Assembly (NCBI RefSeq): GCF_024055715.1
Contig: NZ_JAMXMV010000003.1
Location: 372,001-436,000 of the forward strand
Reading direction: 5' to 3'
DNA: 64,000 nucleotides
Source: Actinoallomurus soli
GTDB taxonomy: Bacteria > Actinomycetota > Actinomycetes > Streptosporangiales > Streptosporangiaceae
The notes beneath the pieces are model-generated. The model was given only the letters and a program-made list of their open reading frames with translations, was not told the origin of the DNA and searched no databases. This document shows, piece by piece, positions 17,534-25,937 of this stretch. Position numbers and translations under genes: made by a program. Position 1 is the stretch's first letter. Each line of letters starts with the position of its first letter.

Positions 17534-18439
17534 ATGTCCGCTGCACCTCTGCTCACCCTGAACAACGGTGTCACGATGCCGGCGCTCGGGTTGGGCGTGT
17601 ACCAGAGCGCGTCGGAGGAGACCACCGCGGCCGTGGAGGCCGCGCTCGCCACCGGTTACCGCCACATCGACACCGCGGCCGTCTACTTCAACGAGCGCGA
17701 GGTCGGGGAGGGCATTCGTCGTTCGGGCGTCGACCGGTCCGAGGTCTTCATCGAGACGAAGGTCTGGATCACCGACTACGGCTACGAGAAGACCCTCCAC
17801 GCGTTCGACAAGAGCGCGGGGAAGCTGGGTGTCGACCGGATCGACCTGCTGATCCTGCACCAGCCGCTGCCCTCGGCCTTCGACCGGACCATCGCCTCCT
17901 ACCGGGCGCTGGAGAAGCTCCTCGCCGACGGCAGGGTGCGCTCGATCGGCGTCTCCAACTTCACCGCCGACCACATCGAGGCACTCCTCGAACGCACCGA
18001 GATCGTGCCCGCCGTCAACCAGGTCGAACTGCACCCGTACTTCGGCCAGCACGACGTGCGGCAGGCGCACGCCAAACACGGCATCCTGACGCAGGCGTGG
18101 TCGCCCATCGGCGGTGTCACCTTCTACCCGGACCCGCTCGGCTGGTCCGCCGAGAACCGCACCAGCACGCTCGCCGAGCCGGTGATCCTCGGCATCGCCG
18201 AAACGCACGGCAGGACCGCCGCTCAAGTGATGCTCGCCTGGCACCTGCAGCAGGGGCGCTCGGTGATCCCGAAGTCGATCAAGCCCGCACGCATCGCCGA
18301 GAACTTCGACGTCTTCGACCTCAAGCTCAGCGGCGAGGAACTGGCGGCGCTCGACGCGCTCGACAAGGGCGTTCGCAACGGCCCCGATCCGGCGGCCGTC
18401 ACGCTGGAGACCGGCAACTGGCCGATCCCGGAGGCGTGA
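17534..18439 (+). CDS. Aldo/keto reductase
   Basis: 301 aa, NADPH-dependent aldo/keto reductase. It shows GYRHIDTAAVYFNEREVG (catalytic Asp and Tyr near residues 45-51), ETKVWITDYG (Lys near 76), LLILHQPLP (His near 107), and the cofactor segment IPKSIKPARIAEN near 255. Length is typical of the 2,5-diketo-gluconate reductase-like branch. ATG 17534 follows GAGAAGGATCGTC. It is followed by a large hairpin, and then by an MmyB-type regulator 147 bp downstream; a regulatory link is possible but unproven. The substrate cannot be predicted. Confidence 0.88.
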   Translation: MSAAPLLTLNNGVTMPALGLGVYQSASEETTAAVEAALATGYRHIDTAAVYFNEREVGEGIRRSGVDRSEVFIETKVWITDYGYEKTLHAFDKSAGKLGVDRIDLLILHQPLPSAFDRTIASYRALEKLLADGRVRSIGVSNFTADHIEALLERTEIVPAVNQVELHPYFGQHDVRQAHAKHGILTQAWSPIGGVTFYPDPLGWSAENRTSTLAEPVILGIAETHGRTAAQVMLAWHLQQGRSVIPKSIKPARIAENFDVFDLKLSGEELAALDALDKGVRNGPDPAAVTLETGNWPIPEA

Positions 18440-18461
18440 CCGGCGCCCCCGTCCACGTCCG

Positions 18462-18512
18462 CCGCGCCGCGCGGAGGGCTCGCCTTCAGGGCGCGCCCCC
18501 TGCGCGGCGCGG
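18462..18512 (+). terminator. Long hairpin terminator after the aldo/keto reductase
   Basis: An 11-bp stem (CCGCGCCGCGC with its complement at 18502-18512) extended by a GGAGGG/CCCCCT inner helix. It starts 22 bp after the stop. No T-tract. Confidence 0.55.
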
Positions 18513-18586
18513 GGGCCGCAGCGGCCACGTTCGGGTGTACTGCCAGTACCTCCCGGACGCGGTCGCGGCTGATCTAACCTCGATTC

Positions 18587-19492
18587 ATGGGCCTGGAGAA
18601 CGAAGTACGCGACTTCCTGACCTCCCGTCGCGCCAGGATCACCCCGGACGACGCCGGTCTTCCGGCCTACGGCGGGATACGCCGTGTGCCGGGACTCCGC
18701 CGCGAAGAGGTCGCCCTGCTGGCCGGCGTGAGCGTCGACTACTACAACCGTCTCGAACGCGGCCGCCTCCGGGGCGTGTCGGAGCACGTACTGGACTCGA
18801 TCGCACGTGTCCTGCGGCTCGACGAGGCGGAGCACGCACACCTACGGGACCTCGCGCGCGCCGCGAACACCACCCCCGCCAGGCGGCGCCGCGCGACCCC
18901 GCGGGGTGTCCGTCCGGCCCTCCAGCAGCTGCTGGACGCGATGACGGAGGCCGCAGCCGGAATCCTGAACGACCGGATGGACATCCTGGCGGCCAACCGG
19001 CTCGGACGCGCGCTGTACGCCGGCGCCTTCAGCGAGTCCGGCCGTCCGGCCAACCTCGCGCGGTTCGCCTTCCTCGATCCCCGCAGCACGGACTTCTACG
19101 CGGACTGGGAGACGGCCGCCGACGACACCGTCGCGATCCTGCGCTCCGCCGCCGGCGGCAACCCGTACGACCGTGACCTGTCCGACCTCATCGGCGAACT
19201 CTCGACGCGCAGCGAGGACTTCCGGTCCCGGTGGGCGGCGCACGACGTCCGGTTCCATCGCACCGGCACGAAGAAGCTGCACCACGCCGTCGTCGGCGAT
19301 CTCACCCTGTCCTTCGAGGCCCTGGACCTCGGCTCGGACCCGGGCCTCACGCTCCTGGCCTACACCGCCGAAGCCGGCTCCACCTCCGAGGACGCCCTGC
19401 GCATGCTCGCGAGCTGGGCCGCGACAGAGCGCTACTCCCGGCGAACACTGAGTCGACGCGATCAGTGGTACAGCGCTGACGCTCCGCGATGA
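18587..19492 (+). CDS. XRE-family regulator with MmyB-like ligand-binding domain (second copy)
   Basis: 301 aa. The N-terminal HTH (~10-75) has RRVPGLRREEVALLAGVS and VDYYNRLERGR, and an MmyB-like sensor domain (~105-275) carries NRLGRALYAG and RFAFLDPRSTDFYADW. Same architecture as the regulator at 3983, but clearly diverged. Neighbouring aldo/keto reductase on the same strand is the likeliest target. ATG start, no signal or membrane segment. Confidence 0.87.
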   Translation: MGLENEVRDFLTSRRARITPDDAGLPAYGGIRRVPGLRREEVALLAGVSVDYYNRLERGRLRGVSEHVLDSIARVLRLDEAEHAHLRDLARAANTTPARRRRATPRGVRPALQQLLDAMTEAAAGILNDRMDILAANRLGRALYAGAFSESGRPANLARFAFLDPRSTDFYADWETAADDTVAILRSAAGGNPYDRDLSDLIGELSTRSEDFRSRWAAHDVRFHRTGTKKLHHAVVGDLTLSFEALDLGSDPGLTLLAYTAEAGSTSEDALRMLASWAATERYSRRTLSRRDQWYSADAPR

Positions 19493-19695
19493 AGCGTTGG
19501 CGACCCGGACCGCGGCGGCATAGGGGCTGGCGCGCCGGCTACGGGTGCACGACCCGGCTTGGTCTCCGAGCCATGCCGGGAGTCGCTCCGCTGGCTGGTA
19601 GTCGCCGGCGGAGCCGGGTCCGACGATTCCGGGCCGCACGAGGTTGACCAGCATCTAGACTGCCGATTCCGCGAGCAGAGAGGACGACTTGTCAG

Positions 19696-20154
19696 ATGGC
19701 AGAACCGGACGAGACACCCCGCCCTGCTAATGGTGATCCTGACCCTTCCGCCCCGACACCAGAAGGCAGCGACAGGTCCATCCGTCAGCGCATCGCTGAC
19801 CGATGGAACGGCCTCGGAGCCACTGGCAAAGTGGGTGCCGTCGTTGGCGCGACGGTTGTGCTGGGGGGAGCCGTCCTCGCCCTTAACCGCCTCGAGCAAA
19901 AACCCGGCCATAAAGACATTTCCGGTCTCGGCGACGGGCTCGCGAGCCTCCTCAGCTCGGCCGCCACCGAGCAGGAGTCCACCGGCTCCCTAACCGCCCC
20001 CCAGTATGTGACGGAGAGCTGGGAGGCGGACGAGTACGAGCGCGACACCTGCCTCAACCCCCGCCTCCACCCCCACGGGTGCACCCATGAGGTCCGCCGG
20101 GTGGCCCGCTCTACCAGGAATCGGCGCCGGGACCTTCTGACCGCGAAGTCCTGA
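19696..20154 (+). CDS. Hypothetical single-TM protein, 152 aa
   Basis: An acidic/Pro-rich N-terminal tail (~1-30) precedes one hydrophobic segment (GKVGAVVGATVVLGGAVLAL, ~45-64). The C-terminus is basic, with two Cys (DTCLNPRLHPHGCTHE). No family recognised. GAGAGGA precedes the ATG, but 12 nt away. Gene 34139-34468 has the same plan (charged N-tail, one TM, basic tail) though the sequences are not obviously related. The 3' end overlaps the converging pseudogene. Confidence 0.5.
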   Translation: MAEPDETPRPANGDPDPSAPTPEGSDRSIRQRIADRWNGLGATGKVGAVVGATVVLGGAVLALNRLEQKPGHKDISGLGDGLASLLSSAATEQESTGSLTAPQYVTESWEADEYERDTCLNPRLHPHGCTHEVRRVARSTRNRRRDLLTAKS

Positions 20155-20549
20155 GGCGACCAGCCGGAGCGAAGATCACCGTGACCGTACGGCCGGTGTG
20201 ATCGCCGTGCCGGCCCCAGCTGTCGGCGAGGATCGCGATCGTCCGCAGGCCGCGCCCGGATTCGTCGAGATCGCCGGCGTCGGTGACGACCGGCGCGGCC
20301 GGGCGGCCCTCGTCGGCGACCGAGACGGCCGTGCATCCCGCGGCGTGGCGAACGCCCACCGTGAACGACCCGCCGTGACCGGAGCGGCGGCAGGGTGGCG
20401 ACGAACCGCCGTACGGCGCGGGCCTGGTCGGGACGGCCGGGGAAGGTCCGCCGCCAGTACAGGACGGGCTCGGCGGACGTCAGAGGGCAAGCGGCATCGG
20501 GTACCTCACCGAGGAGTTCGTCGGCGCCCGTCGCCGGGCCGCCGGGCAC
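20111..20549 (-). pseudogene. Decayed anti-sigma-type HATPase (frameshift with internal deletion)
   Basis: Paralogue of the protein at 12488-12967. The 5' part in one frame reads PVLYWRRTFPGRPDQARAVR, matching MYWRAVFPGTPDQAH of the intact copy. The 3' part in another frame reads SVADEGRPAAPVV, GRGLRTIAILADSWGRHGD and RTVTVIF, matching the intact G1 and G2 regions. Between them, near 20385, about 24 residues including the N-box (GELVANALRHT in the intact copy) are missing and the frame changes. The remnant therefore cannot bind ATP. The GTG at 20549 is a likely original start. Confidence 0.8.
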
Positions 20550-20705
20550 GCTCCTCGGCTCAACCGCAGGCGACGCATCTCCCGCAGTCCGTACGCGGTG
20601 GAGGGCACGGTGACCCGCGGTTCGCACGCGCGGCCGAGCGGCGTGCCGCGCCGGCGCGTCGCCCGGCCGCACGGTCACCGGGCCGAACGCTCGGCGCTGA
20701 CGGTG

Positions 20706-21158
20706 TCAGCGCGGGGGCAGGGTGCTGCGCGGAGGGGTGGAGGGCCCTCCGTGGTCCGTGGCGTCAAGGCGCTGCTGCTTGAGCAGATCCCGGATCTCCC
20801 GGAGCAGCTCGACGTCCGGGGGATCCGCCGGGCCGGGCTCCTCGCCGCGCTTGCGCCGTTCCCGCAGCTGGTTCATCGGCAGCATGAACAGGAAGTAGAG
20901 CACCGCGGCCACGATGAGGAAGTTGATGGCGGCGTTGATCACCGAGCCGAGGTCGACGAACGTCGACGGGTTGCTGGGCCAGACGTGAAAGCCCAGTCCC
21001 TGCGCCGCGTGAGCGCCGCCGAGCGCGTTGATGACCGGCTGGATGACGCCTTTGGTGACCGACGTGACGATCGCCGTGAACGCCGTGCCGATCACCACGG
21101 CGACGGCCAGCTCGATGACGTTGCCGCGAGAGATGAAGTCCTTGAAGCCCTTGAGCAC
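20706..21158 (-). CDS. mscL: Large-conductance mechanosensitive channel MscL
   Basis: 150 aa. The opening VLKGFKDFISRGNVIELAVA is the conserved MscL amphipathic helix and TM1, followed by VVIGTAFTAIVTSV. TM2 is INFLIVAAVLYFLFMLP (~75-95), and a charged C-terminal bundle follows (LREIRDLLKQQ). MscL forms homopentamers releasing solutes on osmotic downshock. GTG 21158 was chosen because it begins at the conserved MscL N-terminus and has GAAGGT upstream; earlier starts add nonhomologous sequence. The C-terminal tail is slightly long. Confidence 0.92.
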   Translation of the reverse strand: MLKGFKDFISRGNVIELAVAVVIGTAFTAIVTSVTKGVIQPVINALGGAHAAQGLGFHVWPSNPSTFVDLGSVINAAINFLIVAAVLYFLFMLPMNQLRERRKRGEEPGPADPPDVELLREIRDLLKQQRLDATDHGGPSTPPRSTLPPR

Positions 21159-21422
21159 CTGTTTACCTTCCCAGACAGCGCGGTGTACCCGTGACCGGAC
21201 CGGCGCGCTACAGGTTGGCGGTTCGGTATGGCATAGGTCAAGGCGTTCTGCCGAGCGGACCTGCAGGTCGCGTGGCCGGGACGGCTCGGCCGGCGTTCCG
21301 CCGGCGGGGCTGCTCATCGCCTCGCCCGACGCCGGAGTGACGGGCTGCACGGCCATCGACATGCCGAGTCAGGGCTTGTACGTTCTGGGCGGGATATGTC
21401 GCTTTTCGGCGGGGTGAGGTGG

Positions 21423-21719
21423 ATGAGCGACCGGATCCGCGCCGAGCTGGCGGCCTTGGCCGCGGGCGAGCGGGCCTTCGCGGAAGTTCTGAAGTCCCTG
21501 CGGAAGACGCTGGCCGATCTGGAGCGCGACCTGTCGTCCGATCTGGACTCTTGGGACGGGGACGCCCGGCTCGCGTACGAGCACAGCCGCGAAGCATGGC
21601 GGGCGGCGGCCGATGACATGGCCCACCGGCTGGACGGGCTGAAGAAAGTGATCGGAGTCGCGCACCGCAACTACGGCCGGTCGCTGTCGGCGAATGTACG
21701 GATGTGGCGCGGCGCATGA
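21423..21719 (+). CDS. WXG100-family protein (toxin partner/chaperone)
   Basis: 98 aa, all helical, with the hairpin motif SWDGDARLAY (W-x-G) near residue 40. It fits type VII (ESX)-secreted WXG100 proteins. Its stop overlaps the start of the downstream toxin (ATGA), as is common for LXG/WXG toxin cassettes. ATG 21423 gives the usual family length. No ESX secretion-machinery genes lie in the window, so export would rely on a remote locus. Confidence 0.75.
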   Translation: MSDRIRAELAALAAGERAFAEVLKSLRKTLADLERDLSSDLDSWDGDARLAYEHSREAWRAAADDMAHRLDGLKKVIGVAHRNYGRSLSANVRMWRGA

Positions 21720-23116
21720 CGCCTCCGCGACCGCCGGCGCCCCCTTCCGGTGCCGTGCCGGCTTCGCCACCGAAGTTCGCCCGGTTGGTGGAAGGTCGGC
21801 CGACGCCGTTACCGCCGGGGATCGCTGCCCGCGTCGACATCACACCCGAGTCGGTGCAGCACGCGGCGGAGAACTTCGCGACCGGCCAGCAACACCTGGC
21901 CGATGCCTGGATGCGGCTGCGGTCCGGGCTGGACGCCAACGCGGGCATGGCCGGGACGGGCGAACCGGCCAAGGCGTTCGCCGGAAAGTACGATGCGGCG
22001 CTCAAGACGAGCTGGAAGGGCTTCGGCGCCGGGATCATCCACCTGGGCGGCACGTCCAAAGGACTGACCCAGATGGCCAACAACCATCTGAAGGCCGACC
22101 ATCATTCGCGTGCGGACCGGCCGGGCGGCGCCGCGGTGAAACTGCCGTTCGCGCGGGTGTACCCGAGCATGTCGATGGCCGTGCCGGCCCCGGCCATGGG
22201 CCGGGGCGGGTCGGGGCTGCCCGGACCGCTGGCGAAGCTGTGGCCCAACGCCTCGGTCGCCCGGCTGAAGGCCGCGGCCGGGGTCTGGAGAGCGGCGGCC
22301 AAGGAGATCCACTCGATCGGTGACTGGCTGAACTGGACGATCGGCACGATCACCGACACCAGCAGCGGTCCGGACATCGACGCGATGTACGACTACTACG
22401 GCAAGATCTGGACCCCAGGCGGCGGTGGCGTGCTCGGCAAACTCGAAGACGCCTGCTCCGCCATGGCCGACGCGTGCGAGCAGTACGCCGGGAAGGTCCG
22501 CGGCGCCCGCACCAAGATGAAGTGGGAACTGGTGGGCGCCGGGATCGGCGTCGCGCTCACCACCGCGGGTGGCCTCATCCTCACCGCGCCCACCGGCGGC
22601 GGATCCGACGCCCCGGCCGGCGTCGCGGACGCCGCCGAGGTCACCGCGGTCCTCTCGCCCACCGCCCATGAACTGGTCAGCTCGGTCACCGCCATGATGC
22701 TGTCCCTGCTGTCCGGCGACATCATCGGCGCCCTCACCATCGCATTAAGCACCATCCCGACCATCACCCTGATCGAGACCGAGGTCGAGGAAGAGCTCGA
22801 GCCCGCCCTCGAAGACGGCATGGCGGCGACAGAGGGGACGGCGACCGGTTGGCGTTCCATCTTCGATTCTCTTAAAGCCGGAAGGCAACCAGGAAGCGTC
22901 AAAGTAGTCGACAATCCCACCGAGTTGCGCAATCTATTCGACACGATGACACGGGGCGGAGAACAGATGCCCGCCCGAGGGCCTAAGATCCCAGAGGTGT
23001 ACCGGCTGAGTGATGGTACCGTCGTCCAGTGGCGCACGGCATCCAAGTCAGGTGGCGAGACAATAGACATCTTCCCAACCGATTCAAGGCCATTGAAGGT
23101 ACACGTCGATGACTGA
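21716..23116 (+). CDS. Polymorphic toxin with WXG-like N-terminus and variable C-terminal tip
   Basis: 466 aa. Pro-rich N-terminus, then a helical WXG/PPE-like region (~40-130), a linker, a second helical part (~200-280), hydrophobic segments (~285-365), and a toxin tip (~390-466: VKVVDNPTELRNLFDTMTRG, SDGTVVQWRTASKSGGETID). The tip pattern (DGT-x-VQWR-x-S-KSGG-TID) recalls small nuclease tips in the BECR group, but that assignment is from pattern only. GC falls visibly from ~22,850 onward, i.e. exactly over the tip and downstream genes. The ATG overlaps the WXG100 stop; the 3' end overlaps the immunity gene by 8 bp. Confidence 0.75.
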   Translation: MTPPRPPAPPSGAVPASPPKFARLVEGRPTPLPPGIAARVDITPESVQHAAENFATGQQHLADAWMRLRSGLDANAGMAGTGEPAKAFAGKYDAALKTSWKGFGAGIIHLGGTSKGLTQMANNHLKADHHSRADRPGGAAVKLPFARVYPSMSMAVPAPAMGRGGSGLPGPLAKLWPNASVARLKAAAGVWRAAAKEIHSIGDWLNWTIGTITDTSSGPDIDAMYDYYGKIWTPGGGGVLGKLEDACSAMADACEQYAGKVRGARTKMKWELVGAGIGVALTTAGGLILTAPTGGGSDAPAGVADAAEVTAVLSPTAHELVSSVTAMMLSLLSGDIIGALTIALSTIPTITLIETEVEEELEPALEDGMAATEGTATGWRSIFDSLKAGRQPGSVKVVDNPTELRNLFDTMTRGGEQMPARGPKIPEVYRLSDGTVVQWRTASKSGGETIDIFPTDSRPLKVHVDD

Positions 23117-23450
23117 AGCTCATGAGATAGCCGACGAAGTCCTGCGCGAAGGAGCAGACGACTGGGTTCCGCTGGACAGTCTCATTTGGTACGCCAGAGA
23201 GTCGGCGTCGAATTCAGGATCCGACTTCAAGAGGCTAGCGATCGAAGCCCTCGAGTTCCTGCTGTCCGAAGAGCTTGTGCTCGTCGGCGACCTCGGCGAG
23301 AGCGGATTCGAGCCTTGGGCGACCTCGACGACGAAGACCATCGAACGCATCGTCGCCGCCTGCGAAAGTACTGATTGGAAACCCTCCGGCGGACTCTGCT
23401 GGCTATCGACCACCCCCAAGGGCGATCAGCGCGTTCAGGGCACCGGGTGA
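23109..23450 (+). CDS. Putative cognate immunity protein, 113 aa
   Basis: Starts inside the end of the toxin gene (8-bp overlap), which is typical for toxin-immunity pairs. The protein is acidic and soluble (EIADEVLREGADDWVPLDSL, LSEELVLVGDLGESGF). No family recognised. Lower GC than the flanks, matching the toxin tip. Immunity function is inferred from position, size and acidity only. Confidence 0.6.
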   Translation: MTEAHEIADEVLREGADDWVPLDSLIWYARESASNSGSDFKRLAIEALEFLLSEELVLVGDLGESGFEPWATSTTKTIERIVAACESTDWKPSGGLCWLSTTPKGDQRVQGTG

Positions 23451-23515
23451 CACGCACATCAGCCCCTGGAGACCAATGAAAACGATCCCGGCCGGAACCG
23501 TACGCTTATACTGAA

Positions 23516-23782
23516 GTGCCCATCTTCATGGATGCATTCGGACTCAGAGAGTTCCAGCTTTATGTTCTGGCCTTCATGCCCTACTCGGATCAGGTCCAGG
23601 AGGTTCTCGATCGCCTCCATGCGACGCGGGACGAGGCTAAGGACATTCTCAGGGCTTCGAACCATACGGACCTCGCCAAGATGCATCATAAAGTAGACAT
23701 CGAGATATCGATGATGGGCGCACCAGAATACGAGAGGGACTTGACCGCGGACGAGATGCCCGAATCCGAAAGATTGATGTGA
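23516..23782 (+). CDS. Hypothetical protein, 88 aa, in toxin-immunity region
   Basis: GTG start (VPIFMDAFGLREFQL) with no clear ribosome binding site; an internal ATG at 23528 gives a shorter form. The sequence is charged and helical. It lies 65 bp after the putative immunity gene and has low-GC codon use, as expected for orphan immunity genes or toxin fragments displaced behind an active cassette. May be a remnant of a longer gene, since the next open frame lies in the same phase after one stop codon. Confidence 0.4.
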   Translation: MPIFMDAFGLREFQLYVLAFMPYSDQVQEVLDRLHATRDEAKDILRASNHTDLAKMHHKVDIEISMMGAPEYERDLTADEMPESERLM

Positions 23783-23839
23783 TCAAGGGTAGTCGGATTT
23801 CGCCTTCCCGCCTTTCATGATTTCGACTATCTCGTCAAC

Positions 23840-24124
23840 GTGGCTAGGCTCGGCTACGCCTGGGGTCAGCGTCTCGGTCGCCGGCCGGACATGACGGCAC
23901 CCCGTATCGAGACGCTTGAGGACCTACGGCCATGGGGATCGGTCAAGGGTGAGGCGTTGGGCGCGTTGACCGACGCCGAGAAGGTCGACGAGTTCTCTTA
24001 CTACGAACTCTATGAAGGACGCATCCGAGAGCGACGGACCGGCGAGCTCATCGAGGTCCTTGTGGAGTTCGATGTAGAACTGCTGCAGTGGGCAATGCCC
24101 GCATCCGAGGCACGAGAGCCATGA
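23840..24124 (+). CDS. Hypothetical protein, 94 aa, in toxin-immunity region
   Basis: GTG start (VARLGYAWGQRLGRR). The frame is open upstream to the stop of the preceding gene (RVVGFRLPAFHDFDYLV), so the true start may be missing or earlier. C-terminal part is acidic (EFDVELLQWAMPASEARE). No known family. Low GC relative to the region. Possibly an orphan immunity protein. Confidence 0.4.
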   Translation: MARLGYAWGQRLGRRPDMTAPRIETLEDLRPWGSVKGEALGALTDAEKVDEFSYYELYEGRIRERRTGELIEVLVEFDVELLQWAMPASEAREP

Positions 24125-24288
24125 ACACCGACGACTATGCACGCCGTTCCTGGTATTCCGTATCCGATAGGCGAGGCCAGTATTGCGCACGCACGCAGCC
24201 ATCTCCGCATCCGATCTCGGTCTACTCGGCCATCCGTAGCGCATCACCGAAGAGGGAAAATGTCGAGACATGCGCATGTGTTCGTTGA
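24121..24288 (+). CDS. Hypothetical short protein, 55 aa (probably truncated)
   Basis: ATG 24121 overlaps the stop of the preceding gene (ATGA), suggesting coupling. It begins MNTDDYARRSWYSVSDRRGQ and then becomes compositionally irregular. May be a 5' gene remnant. From here to the end of the next minus-strand gene (24289-24527) I see no supported gene. Confidence 0.3.
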   Translation: MNTDDYARRSWYSVSDRRGQYCARTQPSPHPISVYSAIRSASPKRENVETCACVR

Positions 24289-24527
24289 GGCGCGCCTTCA
24301 ATCGAGGAGGCAGCGTCTGAATCTTCGAAACCGCGAAGCATGCCGGTTGGCGAGCCGTCGCCGCCGATGACCTGCAAACAATCTTGGCCGCTACGATGCA
24401 ACCACGCTGACGTGCCGCGGGGCGTCTCGCTGTTGGCTGTAGATCGTCGACTTCAGCGCCCGTCGGACGAAGCCGACCTGGAGCTCGGAGTCCCGAAGCC
24501 CGGCACAGAGCCGGTGCTTCGGCGGGT

Positions 24528-25649
24528 TCACCAACTGATTCCGGCTGCCACCGGGAGGTGGTCGCTGCCGGTGGCCGGTAGCACCCACGAACGTACCGGC
24601 TGCACACCTCGGACCAGGATCTGGTCGAGCCGCACCATCGGGAAGCTCGCCGGCCAGGTGAACCCGAAGCCGCCCCCGGCGACGTCCTGGGCCGAACGCA
24701 GCCGCGAGGTGAGGCCGGCGAACGCACGGTCGTCCGTAGTGCCGTTCAGGTCGCCGAGCAGCACCACCCGCTTGTTCTGCTCGGCAGCGATGGCCTTGGC
24801 GAGCGCATGCGCACCGGCGTTCCGCTCACTCGTCCAGAAGCCCCGCCTGGGCATCACCCGTACGGACCCCAGATGAGCCACGTACACGGCCAGCGGCCCC
24901 TGGTCCGTGGTCACCGTGGCGCGCAGCGCCCGGGTCTCGTTCATCGTCGGGTCGCCACCGATGTCGAGCGGCCGGGTGTCCGACAACGGCAGCCTGCTCC
25001 ACAGCCCGACGTTGCCTTGCATCGTGTGGTACGGGTACGCCTCCCCCAGCATCTTCGCGTACGTGATCGTGGCCTGCCGGGCGCGCAGTTCGGTGGGGTC
25101 GACCATCAGCCGCGCGTCGGGTTGCGCCAGCTCCTCCAGCGCTACGACGTCCGCCCCGGACGCGATCAGGTCCCTGGCGGTTCCGGCCGGGTCGGGGTTG
25201 CCGGCGCTGACGTTGTGGCTGACCACGGTGAGGTCGCCGCCCGGGTGGTGGGACTTGTCGCTGAGCAGCCCGCCGAAGAGGGCCGGCCACACCGTGACCG
25301 GCAGCAGCAGCGCGGCCACCGCGGAGGCGGAGCGGCGCCAGAGCGCCCCGGCCAGCAGCACCGGGACGAACAGGCCGAACCACGGCAGGAAGGTCTCCAC
25401 CAGGCTGCCGAGGTTCCCGATCCGGTTCGGGATCTGCGCGTGCAGCAGCATGACCAGGCCGAGGAGCAGCGCCAGCGCCGCGAGGATCAGGCCACGCTTC
25501 CAGGGCCCCGGCCGGCAGCCGACGCGGATCGCCCGGCGGATGCCCGCGCGCCAGATGCGGGAGCCGGTATCCGAGCGGCCGGTGCCCCCCTGCCCGGTCT
25601 CCGCGGTGTCCGCCTGCGCGATGGCCTGTTCTCGCTCACTACCGGTCAC
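24528..25649 (-). CDS. Membrane-anchored endonuclease/exonuclease/phosphatase family protein
   Basis: 373 aa. Three TM segments at ~52-72, ~85-102 and ~105-125 precede an EEP catalytic domain (~140-373). EEP motifs: VSHNVSAGN, VVALEELAQ (metal Glu), NVGLWSRLPL, VYVAHLGS, LLGDLNGTTDD (Asp/Asn) and GSDHLPV (catalytic Asp-His). The catalytic set looks complete. The domain probably faces outside, as in actinomycete homologues, acting on nucleic acid, sphingolipid or phospho-ester. GTG 25649 start is tentative. Confidence 0.82.
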   Translation of the reverse strand: MTGSEREQAIAQADTAETGQGGTGRSDTGSRIWRAGIRRAIRVGCRPGPWKRGLILAALALLLGLVMLLHAQIPNRIGNLGSLVETFLPWFGLFVPVLLAGALWRRSASAVAALLLPVTVWPALFGGLLSDKSHHPGGDLTVVSHNVSAGNPDPAGTARDLIASGADVVALEELAQPDARLMVDPTELRARQATITYAKMLGEAYPYHTMQGNVGLWSRLPLSDTRPLDIGGDPTMNETRALRATVTTDQGPLAVYVAHLGSVRVMPRRGFWTSERNAGAHALAKAIAAEQNKRVVLLGDLNGTTDDRAFAGLTSRLRSAQDVAGGGFGFTWPASFPMVRLDQILVRGVQPVRSWVLPATGSDHLPVAAGISW

Positions 25650-25761
25650 TGCGGCATCCTCGGGTTCGAGCCATACCGCTAGTCAAGGCAGCGTGGTGTT
25701 GCGAGCGCGTATGCGATTTTCGATACGCCGACGATATGCGCCCGCTCCTGGCATCGAGAGC

Positions 25762-25806
25762 ATGCGTGTGCTGGTCGTCGAGGACGAAGCCCTGCCCTTC
25801 CGGTGA
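25762..25806 (+). pseudogene. Possible response-regulator stub
   Basis: Encodes MRVLVVEDEAL and stops after 14 codons. MRVLVVEDE is the first strand and acidic pocket of OmpR-type receiver domains and is rarely met by chance. The remaining receiver and DNA-binding domains are absent. The surrounding 25650-25937 segment otherwise holds no supported gene. Confidence 0.35.
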
Positions 25807-25937
25807 CGAGATCGCCGAACGCATCGCCGCCAACGGCGACGGCCTGCCCGGCGAACACCGAGCAGAGCGCGCGCGGGCCGCCTCATGCGGCTCCCGCCTA
25901 CGCCCCATCTGTCGCATACCGGGCGTACGGTTCGATC

